Origin: Paracamarosporium sp. OC-R06-R3 | Taxonomy: Eukaryota; Ascomycota; Dothideomycetes; Pleosporales; Didymosphaeriaceae | Length of the DNA stretch: 27,367 bases | Reading direction: 5' to 3' | Assembly (NCBI GenBank): GCA_019828545.1 | Contig: JACVRA010000236.1 | Location: 1-27,367, forward strand | Part shown: positions 10,791 through 20,778 of the stretch, piece after piece | Numbering within the stretch: the first letter of the stretch is position 1 | How the letters are laid out: each line of letters begins with the position of its first letter | The notes under the pieces: model-generated | The model's database searches: none | What the model saw: the letters and a program-made list of their open reading frames with translations, nothing else | What the model was told of the DNA's origin: nothing | Program-made: the position numbers and the translations under genes

Positions 10791-12068
10791 CTAGACCCTG
10801 TCCCATCGTTCGTCCACGATAAATCGGTGAAGACTGGTGAACTCCTCAGTCCACGCACCCTTGAAAGGCTCCACCTTAACGCCTCTAGCCTCCGCCGCCC
10901 GATATATTCGTTCACACGCCCTCTTCGCATGCGCCAAATCCTCATCCGACACTGCTGGAGGCTTCACTGTGTTTAGAGGGGTTACAGTGACTTCGTTTGT
11001 TGTTTCCGTAACTCCCTCCTGTTCATCCACCGACTCGTCGCTCGATTCTTCGTCAACCCCATCCTTTTTTCCTTCCTGGTCTTCCTGTTCCTCCGTTCCA
11101 TCATCGTCCCCATGCTCCTCCTCATCCTCCATGTCCCACACCAAACTCAACGTGCGCAACTCCGGCAACCACTCCGGATCCTCCAACCTCGCCACCCACT
11201 CGTCCACCACGCTCTCCCTCTTCGCCAGCGCGATCGAGCTCCTGAACCTCAGCTCCTTCAACCCTTTCGGAAACCACCGCCACGCTTGCGATAGCCGTGT
11301 ACGATCACTATAGACGTCTGCGAGCACGAGCACGAGCCTCTCTAGCCTATCCAGCTGCGGCAGTAACTGCTCTAGGATGTTCTCACTTGGCAGCTCGAAA
11401 TCATTCTGGCTCGGCGCCACCACACTTAGCGTCTCGAGCTTGTCCACCCTCAGCGGTAGCGCCAGCGCGAGGCGAAATAGCATGTCATGCACGTCGTTGT
11501 GGATCATCTCGAGCGTCCGCAGCGCGCTCTCCCCTGCAACCTCATTGCGCTCCTCCCTGTCTCGCCCTTCGTACTTCTTCCGCATCCACTCCGTCGCGAG
11601 CTCCGGCACGTACGTGATCTTGATCCCGCTCGACTCCACTTTCGTCTCCTTCTCTTTCTCTTTCTCTTTTTCCGCATCCACTAACTCCTGTGTAGTCGGC
11701 CCCTCAAACCGCAACCCAGCCACGTAGTTCAGCACCAGATGCTCCACGCCGCCGCTGCCACGGTCCTCACCAATGACCCAGGGACTCCGACAGACCTCAC
11801 CGCACGCGCTACTGAGCGTGAGCTTCCGAAGTGGCCAGTGTGAGGGGATACCCGCGTCGGTGAGCGACTCGGCCCAGCCTGAATCGATGTCCAGATGCGT
11901 TACAGAGGAGAAGTGGGCAGCGAGAAGGGCCCAGGCAGAGTCCGAAGGCGAGTCTTCAGAGAGAGTGAGGTGAGTGGTTGTAGAAGAAGCATTGCGAAGT
12001 TGTGGGGGGAGTGGCTTGAGCATGTCGAGCTCGACGGCGGCAGGTGGTGGGGTCGAGGGGGTAGCCAT
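10791..12068 (-). CDS. Leucine-rich, acidic hypothetical protein (LRR or F-box-like scaffold)
   Basis: This single open frame of 425 codons runs from ATG at 12068 to the stop at 10791. Residues about 20-110 and 180-310 repeat LxxLxL-type strands (such as THLTLSED, THLDIDSG, RKLTLSSA, EHLVLNYV, ETLSVVAP, ERLVLVLADV, KELRFRSS, RTLSLVWD). They suggest an irregular leucine-rich-repeat solenoid like those in fungal F-box-associated proteins. No F-box is visible at the N-terminus, which is short and proline-rich. Low-complexity parts are a KEKEKEKE run (about residue 135) and a long Asp/Glu tract (about 315-355). GC content and codon choice are higher than in the surrounding relic DNA, and the frame is intact, so it is probably expressed. 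The function is unknown. Confidence 0.75.
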   Translation of the reverse strand: MATPSTPPPAAVELDMLKPLPPQLRNASSTTTHLTLSEDSPSDSAWALLAAHFSSVTHLDIDSGWAESLTDAGIPSHWPLRKLTLSSACGEVCRSPWVIGEDRGSGGVEHLVLNYVAGLRFEGPTTQELVDAEKEKEKEKETKVESSGIKITYVPELATEWMRKKYEGRDREERNEVAGESALRTLEMIHNDVHDMLFRLALALPLRVDKLETLSVVAPSQNDFELPSENILEQLLPQLDRLERLVLVLADVYSDRTRLSQAWRWFPKGLKELRFRSSIALAKRESVVDEWVARLEDPEWLPELRTLSLVWDMEDEEEHGDDDGTEEQEDQEGKKDGVDEESSDESVDEQEGVTETTNEVTVTPLNTVKPPAVSDEDLAHAKRACERIYRAAEARGVKVEPFKGAWTEEFTSLHRFIVDERWDRV

Positions 12069-12129
12069 GGCTGGAATCGAGGTTAGTCAGTCAAGGGTCG
12101 GGGCAGAGCCTAGGTCGCGATATTGGGTG

Positions 12130-12265
12130 GTTTTGATATAGTGGTGTGTGGTGTGTGGTGTGAGCTTTCTAGCTCCTGGGGTATGGCGCGAAATGGTGTG
12201 GTGTGGTGGCGGTTCAACGCTGGGGTTTGGGCGCTAGGCGGAAGGGCGCTTAGGCGGAAGGGCGG
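12130..12265. repeat. GTGTG-rich simple repeats and a short tandem duplication
   Basis: The upstream flank of the leucine-rich gene carries GGTGTGTGGTGTGTGGTGTG (about 12142-12161) and a second GGTGTGGTGTGG tract near 12195. A tandem pair of a GGCGCTTAGGCGGAAG-like unit follows at about 12229-12262. These are simple-sequence tracts without an assigned role. Confidence 0.5.
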
Positions 12266-12379
12266 GCGTTAAGTTAAGCGAGGATAACGCACCAGCTGAG
12301 TAGTGATGTCAGATCCGCGATGGATGTTGATGGTTTATTGTAAACTGTGATGATTGTGGAGTTGATTGTGTGGGTTCTG

Positions 12380-12560
12380 GCTAAAACCAAGGTTACCCTC
12401 TTGTCCTTAATGTACTAAGCCTTCCTTAGCGCTCTAGGTTTTGTTGTGTACTTTAACAATAGTACAATCACTATAAGTCACTATGATAGTACATTATGAC
12501 TTATTGTGAACTTTAGATTGTACTCTCTACAATAGTACCAGTACTCATCATTGTTTTGCT
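12380..12560 (-). mobile_element. Relic of a transposon end related to the one at 733-800
   Basis: On the minus strand this AT-rich stretch contains ATAGTGACTTATAGTGATTG followed by TACTATTGTT. The 3' flank of the decayed pogo-like element at about 765-795 has the closely similar ATAGTAATTTATAGTGATTC then TGTACTATCG. Several GTACTAT/ATAGTAC palindromic bits recur. It is probably an end fragment of the same transposon family; no coding part is recognisable. Confidence 0.4.
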
Positions 12561-12861
12561 GTACATTCTAAAGTTATTACCTAAGACAGCGACTGCAACA
12601 ATTCTGCGAGTGGGGAATACCGTTTTCTTGAGAAGAGCCATGCTATAGCTTAGGCAAAGCTATGCAGTGATAGGGATGCGAAAGTTCTGGTTGCGGCCCT
12701 GTATGCATAGGAGAACTGTGGGCGTACAGCTCCGGCAGAAGCCAGACTGAGGTTCCATGTTCAGGATGGGCTGTATAGTAGCCCAACTTAGAATCAACGC
12801 GATAACATGCGGGGCCTAACAAGGCGTTCTTGAAAGATACCAGCTAGCTCTGATACATTTG

Positions 12862-13131
12862 CTAGAATTCTAATCGCATTTGACTGCATATCCATGAGTC
12901 TGGTGTTGGACAAAAGAGCGCTGAGCATAGCAGCAGCTCCACGGTGCAGCCAAATGTACATTGGATTGCACATGATTTGAGCCAGTACAATTGATGAACA
13001 GCATACGAACTGTATTCAATACCTACATTGCAAGGCTTCTCGCTCATTGGAGCACTGTGTGGGGCTGCTGCAAGGCTGAGTCCAACAACTAGGATTGTCG
13101 ACACTACTATTTCGGGAAGACATTGAACCAT
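12862..13131 (-). CDS. Candidate small secreted cysteine-rich protein
   Basis: Starting at the internal ATG at 13131 gives 89 residues with a hydrophobic N-terminal segment (STILVVGLSLAAA) and a plausible cleavage after AAA. A mature part follows with about seven Cys, beginning PCNVGIEYSSYAVHQLYWLK. A CNxG...WxxC layout is seen in some fungal effector-like small secreted proteins, but the similarity is loose and the C-terminus looks irregular. The surrounding DNA has no other gene. It could be a chance frame or a decayed effector. Confidence 0.25.
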   Translation of the reverse strand: MVQCLPEIVVSTILVVGLSLAAAPHSAPMSEKPCNVGIEYSSYAVHQLYWLKSCAIQCTFGCTVELLLCSALFCPTPDSWICSQMRLEF

Positions 13132-13200
13132 TCGCTCACAGGGTTGCTTTGTGTTTAAACGAATTTGCCTTGCGCCAATGAAGTGGATGCAATAAGGCAA

Positions 13201-13773
13201 GCTTCTACATTGTTAAGCCTTTTAAAACTTTAGCATTTACTAAAATCGCCCTCCTTTTAAAATATCCCAGTTTTCAATAATCTAAACTACTTTGCGTGTA
13301 TATTAGTTATTCTATTATATACTCCATTTTTGCTTATAGTGGCTGTGTACGTAATCTACTAGAAAGAACCTGTGTTAAGGAAAAGAAGTCTGTTCGCGTA
13401 GAAACTCAGCGCAGCTAGAGACAATGTTGGGGAAGGAGAGAGTGCTGTACCGGGTTTCTACAGTTCCCGTTACAACTCGACTGCGCCTGGTGATAGCGTG
13501 ACTGAGTCTCGTAGGGGAAGCGTTTTACGCGGTTCCAGTTACCAGGGAGGACCGGTAGCTAGCGTTGCGGAGTAGGTAGTGACAGATCGGGCCGTGGTGT
13601 TGACAGAATAATGTCGCAATGTAGCGTGTAGTAGTCAACGAGATATCTGATTTCGTTCAACCCTGACAACGTGTACGATGGTACTACACCTAATATCATC
13701 GTTTCCCCTGGTAGTTGCTGCTCCTGCTTATTGTATAACCCTTAATTCTTTCATTCACAGTGTGCGCAATGTT
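13201..13773. other. Intergenic, no gene recognised
   Basis: AT-rich around 13210-13330, then mixed composition. An open frame at 13678-13941 opposes the degraded regulator gene and has no motif. Confidence 0.5.
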
Positions 13774-15060
13774 CTAGAGTCGGTTGCTCTCAGTTTGCAT
13801 CGTCGCCACGTAATTCTGGCAAGACTCGACCTGCAACGCTCCCAAGAGTACGACTTTCAAAGTCTGGTGGAACAGGCGCATGAAGTGTACATGGATAGGT
13901 CCAGGGCTGGAATATTCACGCTCGCGACTGATCGTACATGACTCCAAAGAATCAAGAAGAAGCGTTTTAACCGAAAGCAGTTCAAGAGCAACATCCGCGC
14001 ATCTCACTTAAGCAACTTTATGGAGAAAGGCAAGGGTAGAGCCGGCCATCTTTCTCAGCTCAGTCCGCATATTGGGCGCAATCCTGCGAAAATCCTGAGA
14101 TGTGGGTAGTTTGCCGTTGGGAAATTTGGAACGATCAGATGATGAGTCTGTCACACCGATGACACTATTCGGTGTTGGAGAGTCCGCAAATTTACATGGT
14201 GCGGCGAACATTTTGACAACGAAGACGTCAAGTAAAGGCAACTGCACATGATTTGCTGGTGCGAGAACACTCGGCGCGATAAAGTACGGCCTGGCCCGGT
14301 GCTCATGCATGATCTTGAGTCCTCCGAGTATGTGATGGGCCATCGCAACGTAGTTCATCCGTGCTTGCTCAATGCTAATCAGGATTTGACAACAGAGAAG
14401 TGGGGAACTGGACAAGTTTGCACCCGGTGCGAGAAGATTGGAAGCGAGGCAGGCCCCGGAGAGTTATACTGTATTGCTCGAGGCCAAAGTGATAGGTCGG
14501 CGTGGGCCGAGCATGCGACGCAGGGCCATCCACAACCGCTTCCAGATCTGCCCGGAAGGCTTTCAGGGATAACATCGCGTGCCGTATGATCGGACAGGTC
14601 ACGCTATCCTGAATGACTTGCTTGGGTTCTTCTTTATATAGTATCTCTGCTCCGCCTATACTCTTGATCGACAAGTAGCCATGGAGAAGATCGATGTGCT
14701 GAGGCGTGATCGCACGACAAACAGAGAGGGCAGTATTCGAGGCCCAGCTCGACAGAATACTACTGGCACTGGCGTTTTCGAGCGATTCGCTGGTGAACAG
14801 GATGAAGGGGGATTCGTAGCCGTCGCAACTACGTCCCGTGGTGATACACTTTTGACAGGATGGTTTGTTCTCGTCACATTTAATCTTCCTTTTTCTGTCG
14901 CAGATTAAGTACTTGCTAGTTCGCATTCAACTCGACGTAGTTTGGAAAACAGAAAGATGCTGGAATCATCCGCTCTTACTGACCTACAGGTAGTACATCC
15001 ACTTCTCCCCTTTACTCTACGCTTAGTGCTGCGTTTGGGGGCCACGTCGGTGTCAGCCAT
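13774..15060 (-). pseudogene. Zn2Cys6 fungal transcription factor, frameshifted
   Basis: The ATG at 15060 opens exon 1 (15060-14984), which ends in GCTTCR. An 89-bp intron (14983-14895) splits the zinc cluster at a position common in this class. Exon 2 resumes with KRKIKCDENKPSCQKC and ITTGRSCDGYE, completing a CX2CX6C...CX2C...C binuclear cluster. The next part carries the helical segments of a fungal regulator, including TYHFGLEQYSITLRGLPRF. The frame then ends at 14375. The expected continuation (LLCCQILISIEQ... and HHILGGLKIMHEHRARP) is in another frame from about 14415 down to 14008. After a stop there, related-looking sequence goes on to 13774. One frameshift near 14430-14465 and one stop near 14010 therefore separate conserved blocks. 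It is most likely a recent pseudogene; a sequence error is the alternative. It faces the GST gene across a shared promoter region. Confidence 0.65.
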
Positions 15061-15264
15061 GTTGAGCATCTATGCTGCCGCGCACCTGTTACGGATCAAG
15101 GCGATGATAGAGCACCGATTTTAGTAGTCACACCGAACAGACGAATAAAACTTTTGACTTGGAGCTACTTTGTACCTGTCAAGTGTGGAGACGAAAATCC
15201 TTTGAGGCTGAGCGCAGTTATGTCACGGGCCAGTCATGTGGCCGCTAGCCCGAATGGTGAGCTA

Positions 15265-15328
15265 CGGCGAACCGACCAATCACAGCGAGTTTCGGAAAAG
15301 CTTCATCATCCCTAGGTTATTATAAATT
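15265..15328. promoter_or_regulatory. Divergent promoter: CGG-N4-CCG, CCAAT and TATA box
   Basis: Between the divergent regulator (start 15060) and GST gene (start 15497) lie an inverted CGG-CGAA-CCG (15265-15274), a CCAAT box (15276-15280) and TTATTATAAATT (about 15317-15328). Inverted CGG triplets are the usual target of Zn2Cys6 dimers, so the adjacent regulator could have acted here. The TATA is oriented toward the GST. Binding is inferred from motif and context only. Confidence 0.45.
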
Positions 15329-15496
15329 GGCGCTTGATGTACGAATAGTCTCCGAAGTGACTATGTGTACTGTAAAACAGGTTTGCAGTATAAATTCCGA
15401 GTCAATGCCACGATTCCTGGCCATTCCAATCTTCATCTGATGTGCAAGCTCGTAAACAGCACCCGATTCACGAAAAGATCATTCCACACCTCTAAA

Positions 15497-16248
15497 ATGC
15501 CGGCTTTCACTTTGCACGGTTTCCCTAGCTCGACAAATGTTGACCGAGTTCGCTTAACGCTTGCTGAAGGTGGCTTCACCGATTTCGAGTTCAAGGCTGT
15601 CGATCTCCTGAAAGGGGGGCAAAAGGTAAGGCTATATCGTTTTCCAGAAGATCATCCACAAACATAGAATTTTATTCACTAGATAGTTCCTTTCGCGGAG
15701 GCTGATCATGCACCAGTCAGAAGAATACCTAAAACTCCACCCATGGGGCAAAGTCCCAGCCATAACCTATCCCAACGGCTTTACTCTCTATGAGAGCCAG
15801 GCGATCTGCAAATACCTCGCGACCAAATACTCGATTCCGCCCCTACCATCCTCTTCCGACATCGAAGCTACGGCTGTGTTTGATCAGGCAGCCTGCGTAC
15901 TGAATGCCTACTTCACAGAGCCCTCAGCAAGGATCTCCATCGAGAAGTTCGTGAAACCGGATATGCTTCAGCTGCCCACTGACGAAGCTGCCGTGTCTGA
16001 GGCAGTGAAATCGCTTGGGGAATTCTTTGACGTGCAAGAACATTTGTTAAAGAAGGGCGGATACATAGCCGGGGAGCAATTCAGTCTCGTGGACATATAC
16101 TACATTCCTGCTATCCTGAGATTGTTCATGCTTGGTTATGAGGACATCGTGCGAGGTCGCCCTACTGTGTGGGCGCTTGGTAGGATCGTTGCATGAACCA
16201 ACCAGCAGTACAGGCGTGGATGGCCGCTGGCAAGAAGGCTACTGCGTA
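15497..16248 (+). CDS. Glutathione S-transferase-like protein, C-terminus disrupted
   Basis: Exon 1 (15497-15625) encodes MPAFTLHGFPSSTNVDRVRL, a thioredoxin-fold GSH-binding start. A Ser/Thr in the PSSTN stretch is the likely catalytic residue, as in phi-class-like fungal GSTs. A 91-bp GT-AG intron (15626-15716) follows. Exon 2 resumes exactly at SEEYLKLHPWGKVPA and carries TLYESQAICKYLA, with the Glu-Ser pair that binds glutathione, then the helical C-terminal domain. The first in-frame stop is at 16196, giving about 202 residues. The expected last helix (MNQPAVQAWMAAGKKATA) is readable in another frame to the TAG at 16246-16248. A one-base shift near 16175-16180 and a TGG-to-TAG change separate the two. 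The enzyme would conjugate glutathione to electrophiles in the cytosol. Whether the shortened form folds is uncertain. Confidence 0.8.
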
Positions 16249-16766
16249 GTATACAACCTTTAATAAGGATCTAGGTTGTCCAGTTAACAAGGACTAGCTC
16301 TTATACCTAGAAAGGTTTCTTTTATTTTCTATCTATACCTCTTTATTATAAAGAGTGTTTTGTAAATTAGCTAATACTATCTACTAAGCTATATTATTGC
16401 TCAGTGAGGAACGAACTGAGCTTATACTTGGGAAATGGGCCGCAGTGAAAAGTCGGAGTTAAATCAGCCTTCTCAATTTGGACGTGAATCTAGCACTTTA
16501 ATTAGCTTAAAAAGAGCGTTTTAAGCTATCTAATTAGCTGTTTAAAACGCAACATAACATTGTTTTTCTAAGCACTAATGTAACGAGGCTTGGGCTTGAT
16601 CCTACTGATCCTATCAAGCTCCGAAGCAGATCCGACGTTGAGCCGATATGTGTGTGATCGTCAGGGGGCTCAAACGATTAGGATCTTGGCAACACGGATC
16701 AAGTCCACCTATATAGCCAGCTCCTAGCTGTAGATAGCTCAGTAGCTTTTCTGTATCCTTTCGTAC
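16249..16766. other. AT-rich intergenic relic DNA up to an assembly gap
   Basis: Strongly AT-rich from 16260 to 16420 and mixed after that, with no gene recognised. It ends in GTATCCTTTCGTAC (16753-16766), which is the outer edge of an inverted repeat, directly at the run of N. Confidence 0.5.
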
Positions 16767-16893
16767 NNNNNNNNNNNNNNNNNNNNNNNNNNNNNNNNNN
16801 ATTGATCTTTGGTTCACCTCTTATCACGCACTCCCATATGCCTCTGCCCGGAGCACACCTAGCACAGACCTTTTGACTACCTGCGCCGATACA
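16753..16893 (+). repeat. Left end repeat (copy B), not RIP-mutated, containing the assembly gap
   Basis: This copy keeps its C and G bases where copy A (1-95) has T and A. N bases fill 16767-16800. Its antisense strand is open from 16893 to 16801 and reads KVCARCAPGRGIWECV, a CxxC...C pattern. The repeat may therefore be a piece of a dispersed coding family and not a structural transposon end. Confidence 0.75.
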
Positions 16894-17036
16894 TAGAGGG
16901 TGTCAACGCTATACTCAAATAAGGTAGATGTGGACAGGTGCGTAAGCTTAGGCGAAAACGGGAAATAAATAGGGGTAGATTTAAGCGTCATTCCCAAACG
17001 AGACGCACATGGCCAAATACGCAGGAGCCCCAGGGA

Positions 17037-17151
17037 GATAGGCCTATAAGTATTTGATTTATTTAAGGTTATTTCTCTATATGCACTTCTATATACCTCT
17101 GCCTCGAGTTACACTAAATCTAGAGCCTTGATTACCTACGCCAATATATCC
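17037..17151 (+). repeat. Second, RIP-like copy of the end repeat
   Basis: From AGGCCTATA at about 17038 through the CCTACGCCAATATA block near 17140, this stretch aligns along its whole length with the reverse complement of about 27239-27346. Many differences are C-to-T or G-to-A. It lies about 140 bp inside copy B in the same orientation. Confidence 0.65.
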
Positions 17152-17541
17152 TGCCTAAGAATTAACCCTACTTGCCCCTTTGTATCTAGCTAACCTTAGG
17201 GCTTTAACAAAATCCTCCTTAGCTCTATTCCACTACCTTCTTTATCCGGGTCCTAAAAGGGTATTAGAACTAGTAAAGGTTGAAAAGAAGACAGTAGAGG
17301 TGAAGGGCTAGATCGACTCCACTCAGACGTAGGGGGAGTAAGGGTTTGAGGTGGGGTGTAAGGTGGACATGAATGAAGAGATGCTTTACACTTTTTTGCA
17401 ACAGTCGTCGAGCTGCCTTAAGAGAGATCGACATTTGCAGTCATTTCCTAGCTCCTTAATTGAGCCACAGCAATGGTAGCATTCGTTGGCATCAATCATC
17501 TGACACTCACCCCAATCACGAGGCCTCGTCGTGGCTGGCAG
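17152..17541. other. Relic repeat DNA downstream of the MFS gene
   Basis: No gene is recognised. It is AT-rich to about 17230, then purine-rich (about 17270-17360). It forms the 3' flank of the minus-strand transporter. Confidence 0.5.
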
Positions 17542-20113
17542 CTACGACAGAGCGTATCTGCTCGTACCCCTGATCTTCTTTCCATATCGATAAAAGACAT
17601 ACGGAAACCTGCATTGACGCATCGTCAGCTCTCCCGGTCTTCTGCAGCTTTTTGATTTTGGTTTCCTTACGGCGCCATGGCCAGCGTCAGAAACGCCAGT
17701 AGAGAGCTCGCCCAGGGATATCCCAGCGCTGTTGTGGCACATGAGGAACAATGGTCAGCCTGCTGTATCTGCTTGTTGGTGTCGAGCGGAATTGAACATG
17801 GGTCGCACACCTTGATACATCTGGATTCCAAACAGCGGAAAGGCTGCGGCAAAGACGCTCCTCGCAAAGCTGTTTGCGGCGAGGGCGCTTGCTGCATATA
17901 GAGGATACTGTCTCGGTATCAGCTGGCCGATCTGGTGGAGATATCTTCCATAGCGATGCGATGCTCTCGCCCTTTCGAAGTAAGACTTACGCAGTCGACA
18001 AGAAATGTGAAGATGCCTGAGTAGACCAGAATTATTCTACATCGTTCATAATCGTCAGCACGGGACTGTTCTTTCCTTTGTTAGAGTACCGTCCCTTCCA
18101 CTTACCCCATGCCAAAGAGTCCAGAAAATAAAATCGGAGCTGCAGCCCAAGTCAGCCTACCGCGTATACAGCTATCGAAGAGCGCCATTGGAAAGAGTCT
18201 CAAGACGATCAGACAGTCGTACCGATCCAAGGAATCTGCATTGTCGATACGTCAACAACAATCTCTCATCCGCAACGCGGAACTTTTTCTCTGCTGCTTA
18301 CCCATGGAAACATCGTCCAACCGAAGCCTACAAGCCATATGTCAGTATCCGCGTTCGCCATCATGTGAATGGCTTCAGAGCCGAGGGTACGACGTTGCTC
18401 ACCAAAAAGGCTGATGGGAACAAGGAAGGAACCCAATATGGTAGGCGGCAACCGAAATTCTGGTTCGCATGCTCCCTTCTGACCCGTTCGGGCCTCATAC
18501 TGTCGGAGAAGCCGCCTGTAGTTACGTGCCCACAGAGGGTCTGTCAAGACGCCGACGATCATGCCAACGAGAATTCCGAGAAACGACGTGCCCGTCTGCG
18601 AGAGGGTGAAGCCATGATTGTTCTCGAACACGAGCGGGAATGCACCAAAGAACAGGTACAGAACCCCAAGCAGGATGGCAGAGAGCGTGCAGAGGCATAG
18701 ACACTGTTGTTTCAGGCACCTGTTAGCCTGCGTGACATCTTGTGTATGCTCTTGGTACATGACACCAACATACCATTGGTTCAAGGAGCAGTAATTGGAA
18801 AGGTCTGACACATGACCACATGACGGTCTTCGATATGGAGCGGTCGAGCTTATCTATCGGGGCTGTCCATGCTCCATTGCCAGTTTCCTTTCGCAGACGC
18901 TCTGCTTTTCGGCGCAGTAGGACAGGAGGGTACGTCTCTGGCACGAGGAGCGTGATCATGGCGAGTTGCACTGCTGTCCAGATCAGAAGCACGTAGAAAG
19001 TCCAACGCCTGTGTAACAGTCAGAGAGGCGAACCAGGTGCGAGTCCGCCGGGCACGACATACCAGGTCGTGTATTGATTTATGAACCCTCCTATCAACGG
19101 CCCAAATATAGGTCTGAATGATGCACAGCCGTCAGCGACAGATCGGATCCTTAAAAAAGAAAATCACCTCACCCGAGAAACGGCGAGGCCGAGTAAACCA
19201 TCATTGGCGCCGAGAGCTCGTGGTTCGCAAACATGTCTGTGAACAGCCATCAGCCGTGATCCTCGTGCACCGTTTAGCCTAGAGCATTGCTCTGCAGCGT
19301 TACATCACAGACCTCGTATCGTACCGCCTGCAACAGACAAGAATGCGGCTCCAGATAAGCCGTCAAGAAAACGACAAACAAGCATTGTAGCCGCATTGTG
19401 CGCAACGGCAGACGGGATCAGCCAGATGAAGAAGAAGAAGAACGAGCCGATGTAGATTGGACGCCGTCCATAGAACTAAGCCATATCATCATAAGCCTTT
19501 TCGCTCATCCTCTGTTCGAGTTTCCTATGATGCTCGTTGGAGCACTTACCTCTGATAGCGGACTCAGAACCATGGGCCCGATGCCTGGACGTATGCATTA
19601 GCTGTATCAAGTCCGGAAAAGCATTTTGGAGGTTGCCGCTACGTACCAAGCCCGAGAACAAAAAGGGAAAGTCCCAAGGTTGCGACTTCCCTGGAGATAT
19701 GGAACTCTGGTATAATTTGGCCGTATGTAGACGTGTATATGGAAGAGACATTTGTGCTGATAGGGACATACATATTAGCGATGACCTTTCCTTCTCGATA
19801 TCCCTACACATGCCGCTGTACATGCCATCATCAACAGAGAATGTCATATCAATACTCACACGCATAGAGACGACGATCCGATGATGAATGTGATCATCCA
19901 TTTCCGCGCCTTGCTCAGTGACTGTCCTGGATGCAGCGCATCGTTTTCTTCCCAACCCACTACCCACGGGTCATGAGGAGGGTCTGCTTCAGCGTCCTTT
20001 GTCTGAGAGGCGCCATGCGGGTCAGGATCTCCACGCGCCGCAGCAGTCTCGGCTGAACTGTCAAAGCGGTTCTCCGCATCATAATTTTCCAGCTCTTTGT
20101 CTTTGGCGTCCAT
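17542..20113 (-). CDS. MFS transporter, DHA1 drug:H+ antiporter type
   Basis: Fourteen exons can be followed from ATG 20113 to TAG 17542: 20113-19860, 19756-19647, 19584-19550, 19475-19313, 19236-19173, 19113-19063, 19008-18774, 18703-18403, 18327-18302, about 18156-18106, 18036-17991, 17907-17811, 17728-17671 and 17608-17542. All have GT-AG introns. The product has a polar N-terminus with HDPWVVGWEEND, then membrane segments with the family motifs. These include SPLSEFYGRRPIYIGS, GGTIRDMFANHELSAPM, PIFGPLIGGFINQYTTWRW, VPETYPPVLLRRKAERLRKE, LYLFFGAFPLVFENNHGFT, IFTFLVD and RYGKKIRGTSRYALS at the end. It should export small molecules across the plasma membrane using protons. Exons sum to 1558 nt, one base over a multiple of three. 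The junction between exons 9 and 10 (18302/18156) is the only one that does not keep frame, so a one-base lesion or a missed splice site is likely. Confidence 0.8.
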
Positions 20114-20247
20114 CGCTGTACCTGCCGCCACTGCTGAAGATAACCTTCTAATCAGCTTTTTAATTGAGAGTATCAAAACGGAGCGTGGCTGTGATCGAAT
20201 ATGACTGTGACAAACAGACGACGGAGCGTTCGGAATTGTTGCGCTAT

Positions 20248-20267
20248 GTTGCAATGACTGAGGTCAT
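20248..20267. promoter_or_regulatory. 20-bp motif containing TGAC-N4-GTCA, copy 1
   Basis: GTTGCAATGACTGAGGTCAT lies 135 bp upstream of the transporter start. It recurs with one mismatch at 21437-21456, upstream of the bacterial-like ORFs. The dyad ATGAC-TGAG-GTCAT resembles paired bZIP half-sites, but the identity of the binding protein is unknown. Confidence 0.45.
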
Positions 20268-20487
20268 CCGACCACGTTATAACGCCAAGTGCTCCTTGTT
20301 GAGCTTAGAAATCGGCGGCTGCACGCCGCGCGCGTCGCAGGTGAGCAGAGTCATCTCACCTCAGATTGCTAAAACCACCTTGATGGGTGATGAAGTGCAT
20401 ACTGTACAATATATTGGATCTTCCGCTCCCTGGCCCGCGATTCTCACTGCATAGTGCCACGGGTGGGAGGTGCACACCGACTTGCAC

Positions 20488-20718
20488 TACCGCATAATCT
20501 CAGACAATACGTTTATGCTAGGCTTAGATAGGCAGGTTGGTCCTCCAATCAGGTGCTGAGTTCTGCTATATAAGTGGATAGCACGTGATGTTTTGGAATA
20601 AATAAGGTAGTGGACATAGCTTCTCTCTCCACTTATATAGAGATCTATCCAATCACCGTATAGATTTGAACTTCTCTTTTGAGCCTAGCATAGACGTATC
20701 ATTTGAGATTATGCGGTA
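20488..20718. mobile_element. MITE with TA target-site duplication
   Basis: The 227-bp element (20490-20716) begins CCGCATAATCTCA and ends with the exact reverse complement TGAGATTATGCGG, flanked by TA on both sides. The arms remain related further in (TATGCTAGGC near 20515 against GCCTAGCATA near 20682). An inner inverted pair, CTATATAAGTGGA (20566-20578) and TCCACTTATATAG (20628-20640), makes the whole unit foldable. TA duplication points to a Tc1/mariner-type transposase acting in trans. Confidence 0.75.
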
Positions 20719-20778
20719 CAAACTTATTGAATGAAGGTTTGCCGACGTAAGCAATGAATTGCTTTAAGAGTGGGCGTA

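Noticed and set aside
10837..11727. Serine- and arginine-rich plus-strand frames opposite the leucine-rich gene
   Set aside because: Low-complexity shadows of the acidic, leucine-rich minus-strand gene.
16167..16215. A second intron at the GST 3' end to recover the last helix
   Set aside because: The only GT...AG pair that restores frame would be about 26 nt, too short for a fungal spliceosomal intron, so a frameshift is the simpler reading.
19476..19967. 163-codon minus-strand frame inside the transporter
   Set aside because: It reads through introns of the MFS gene in another frame. The spliced exons with MFS motifs explain the region.
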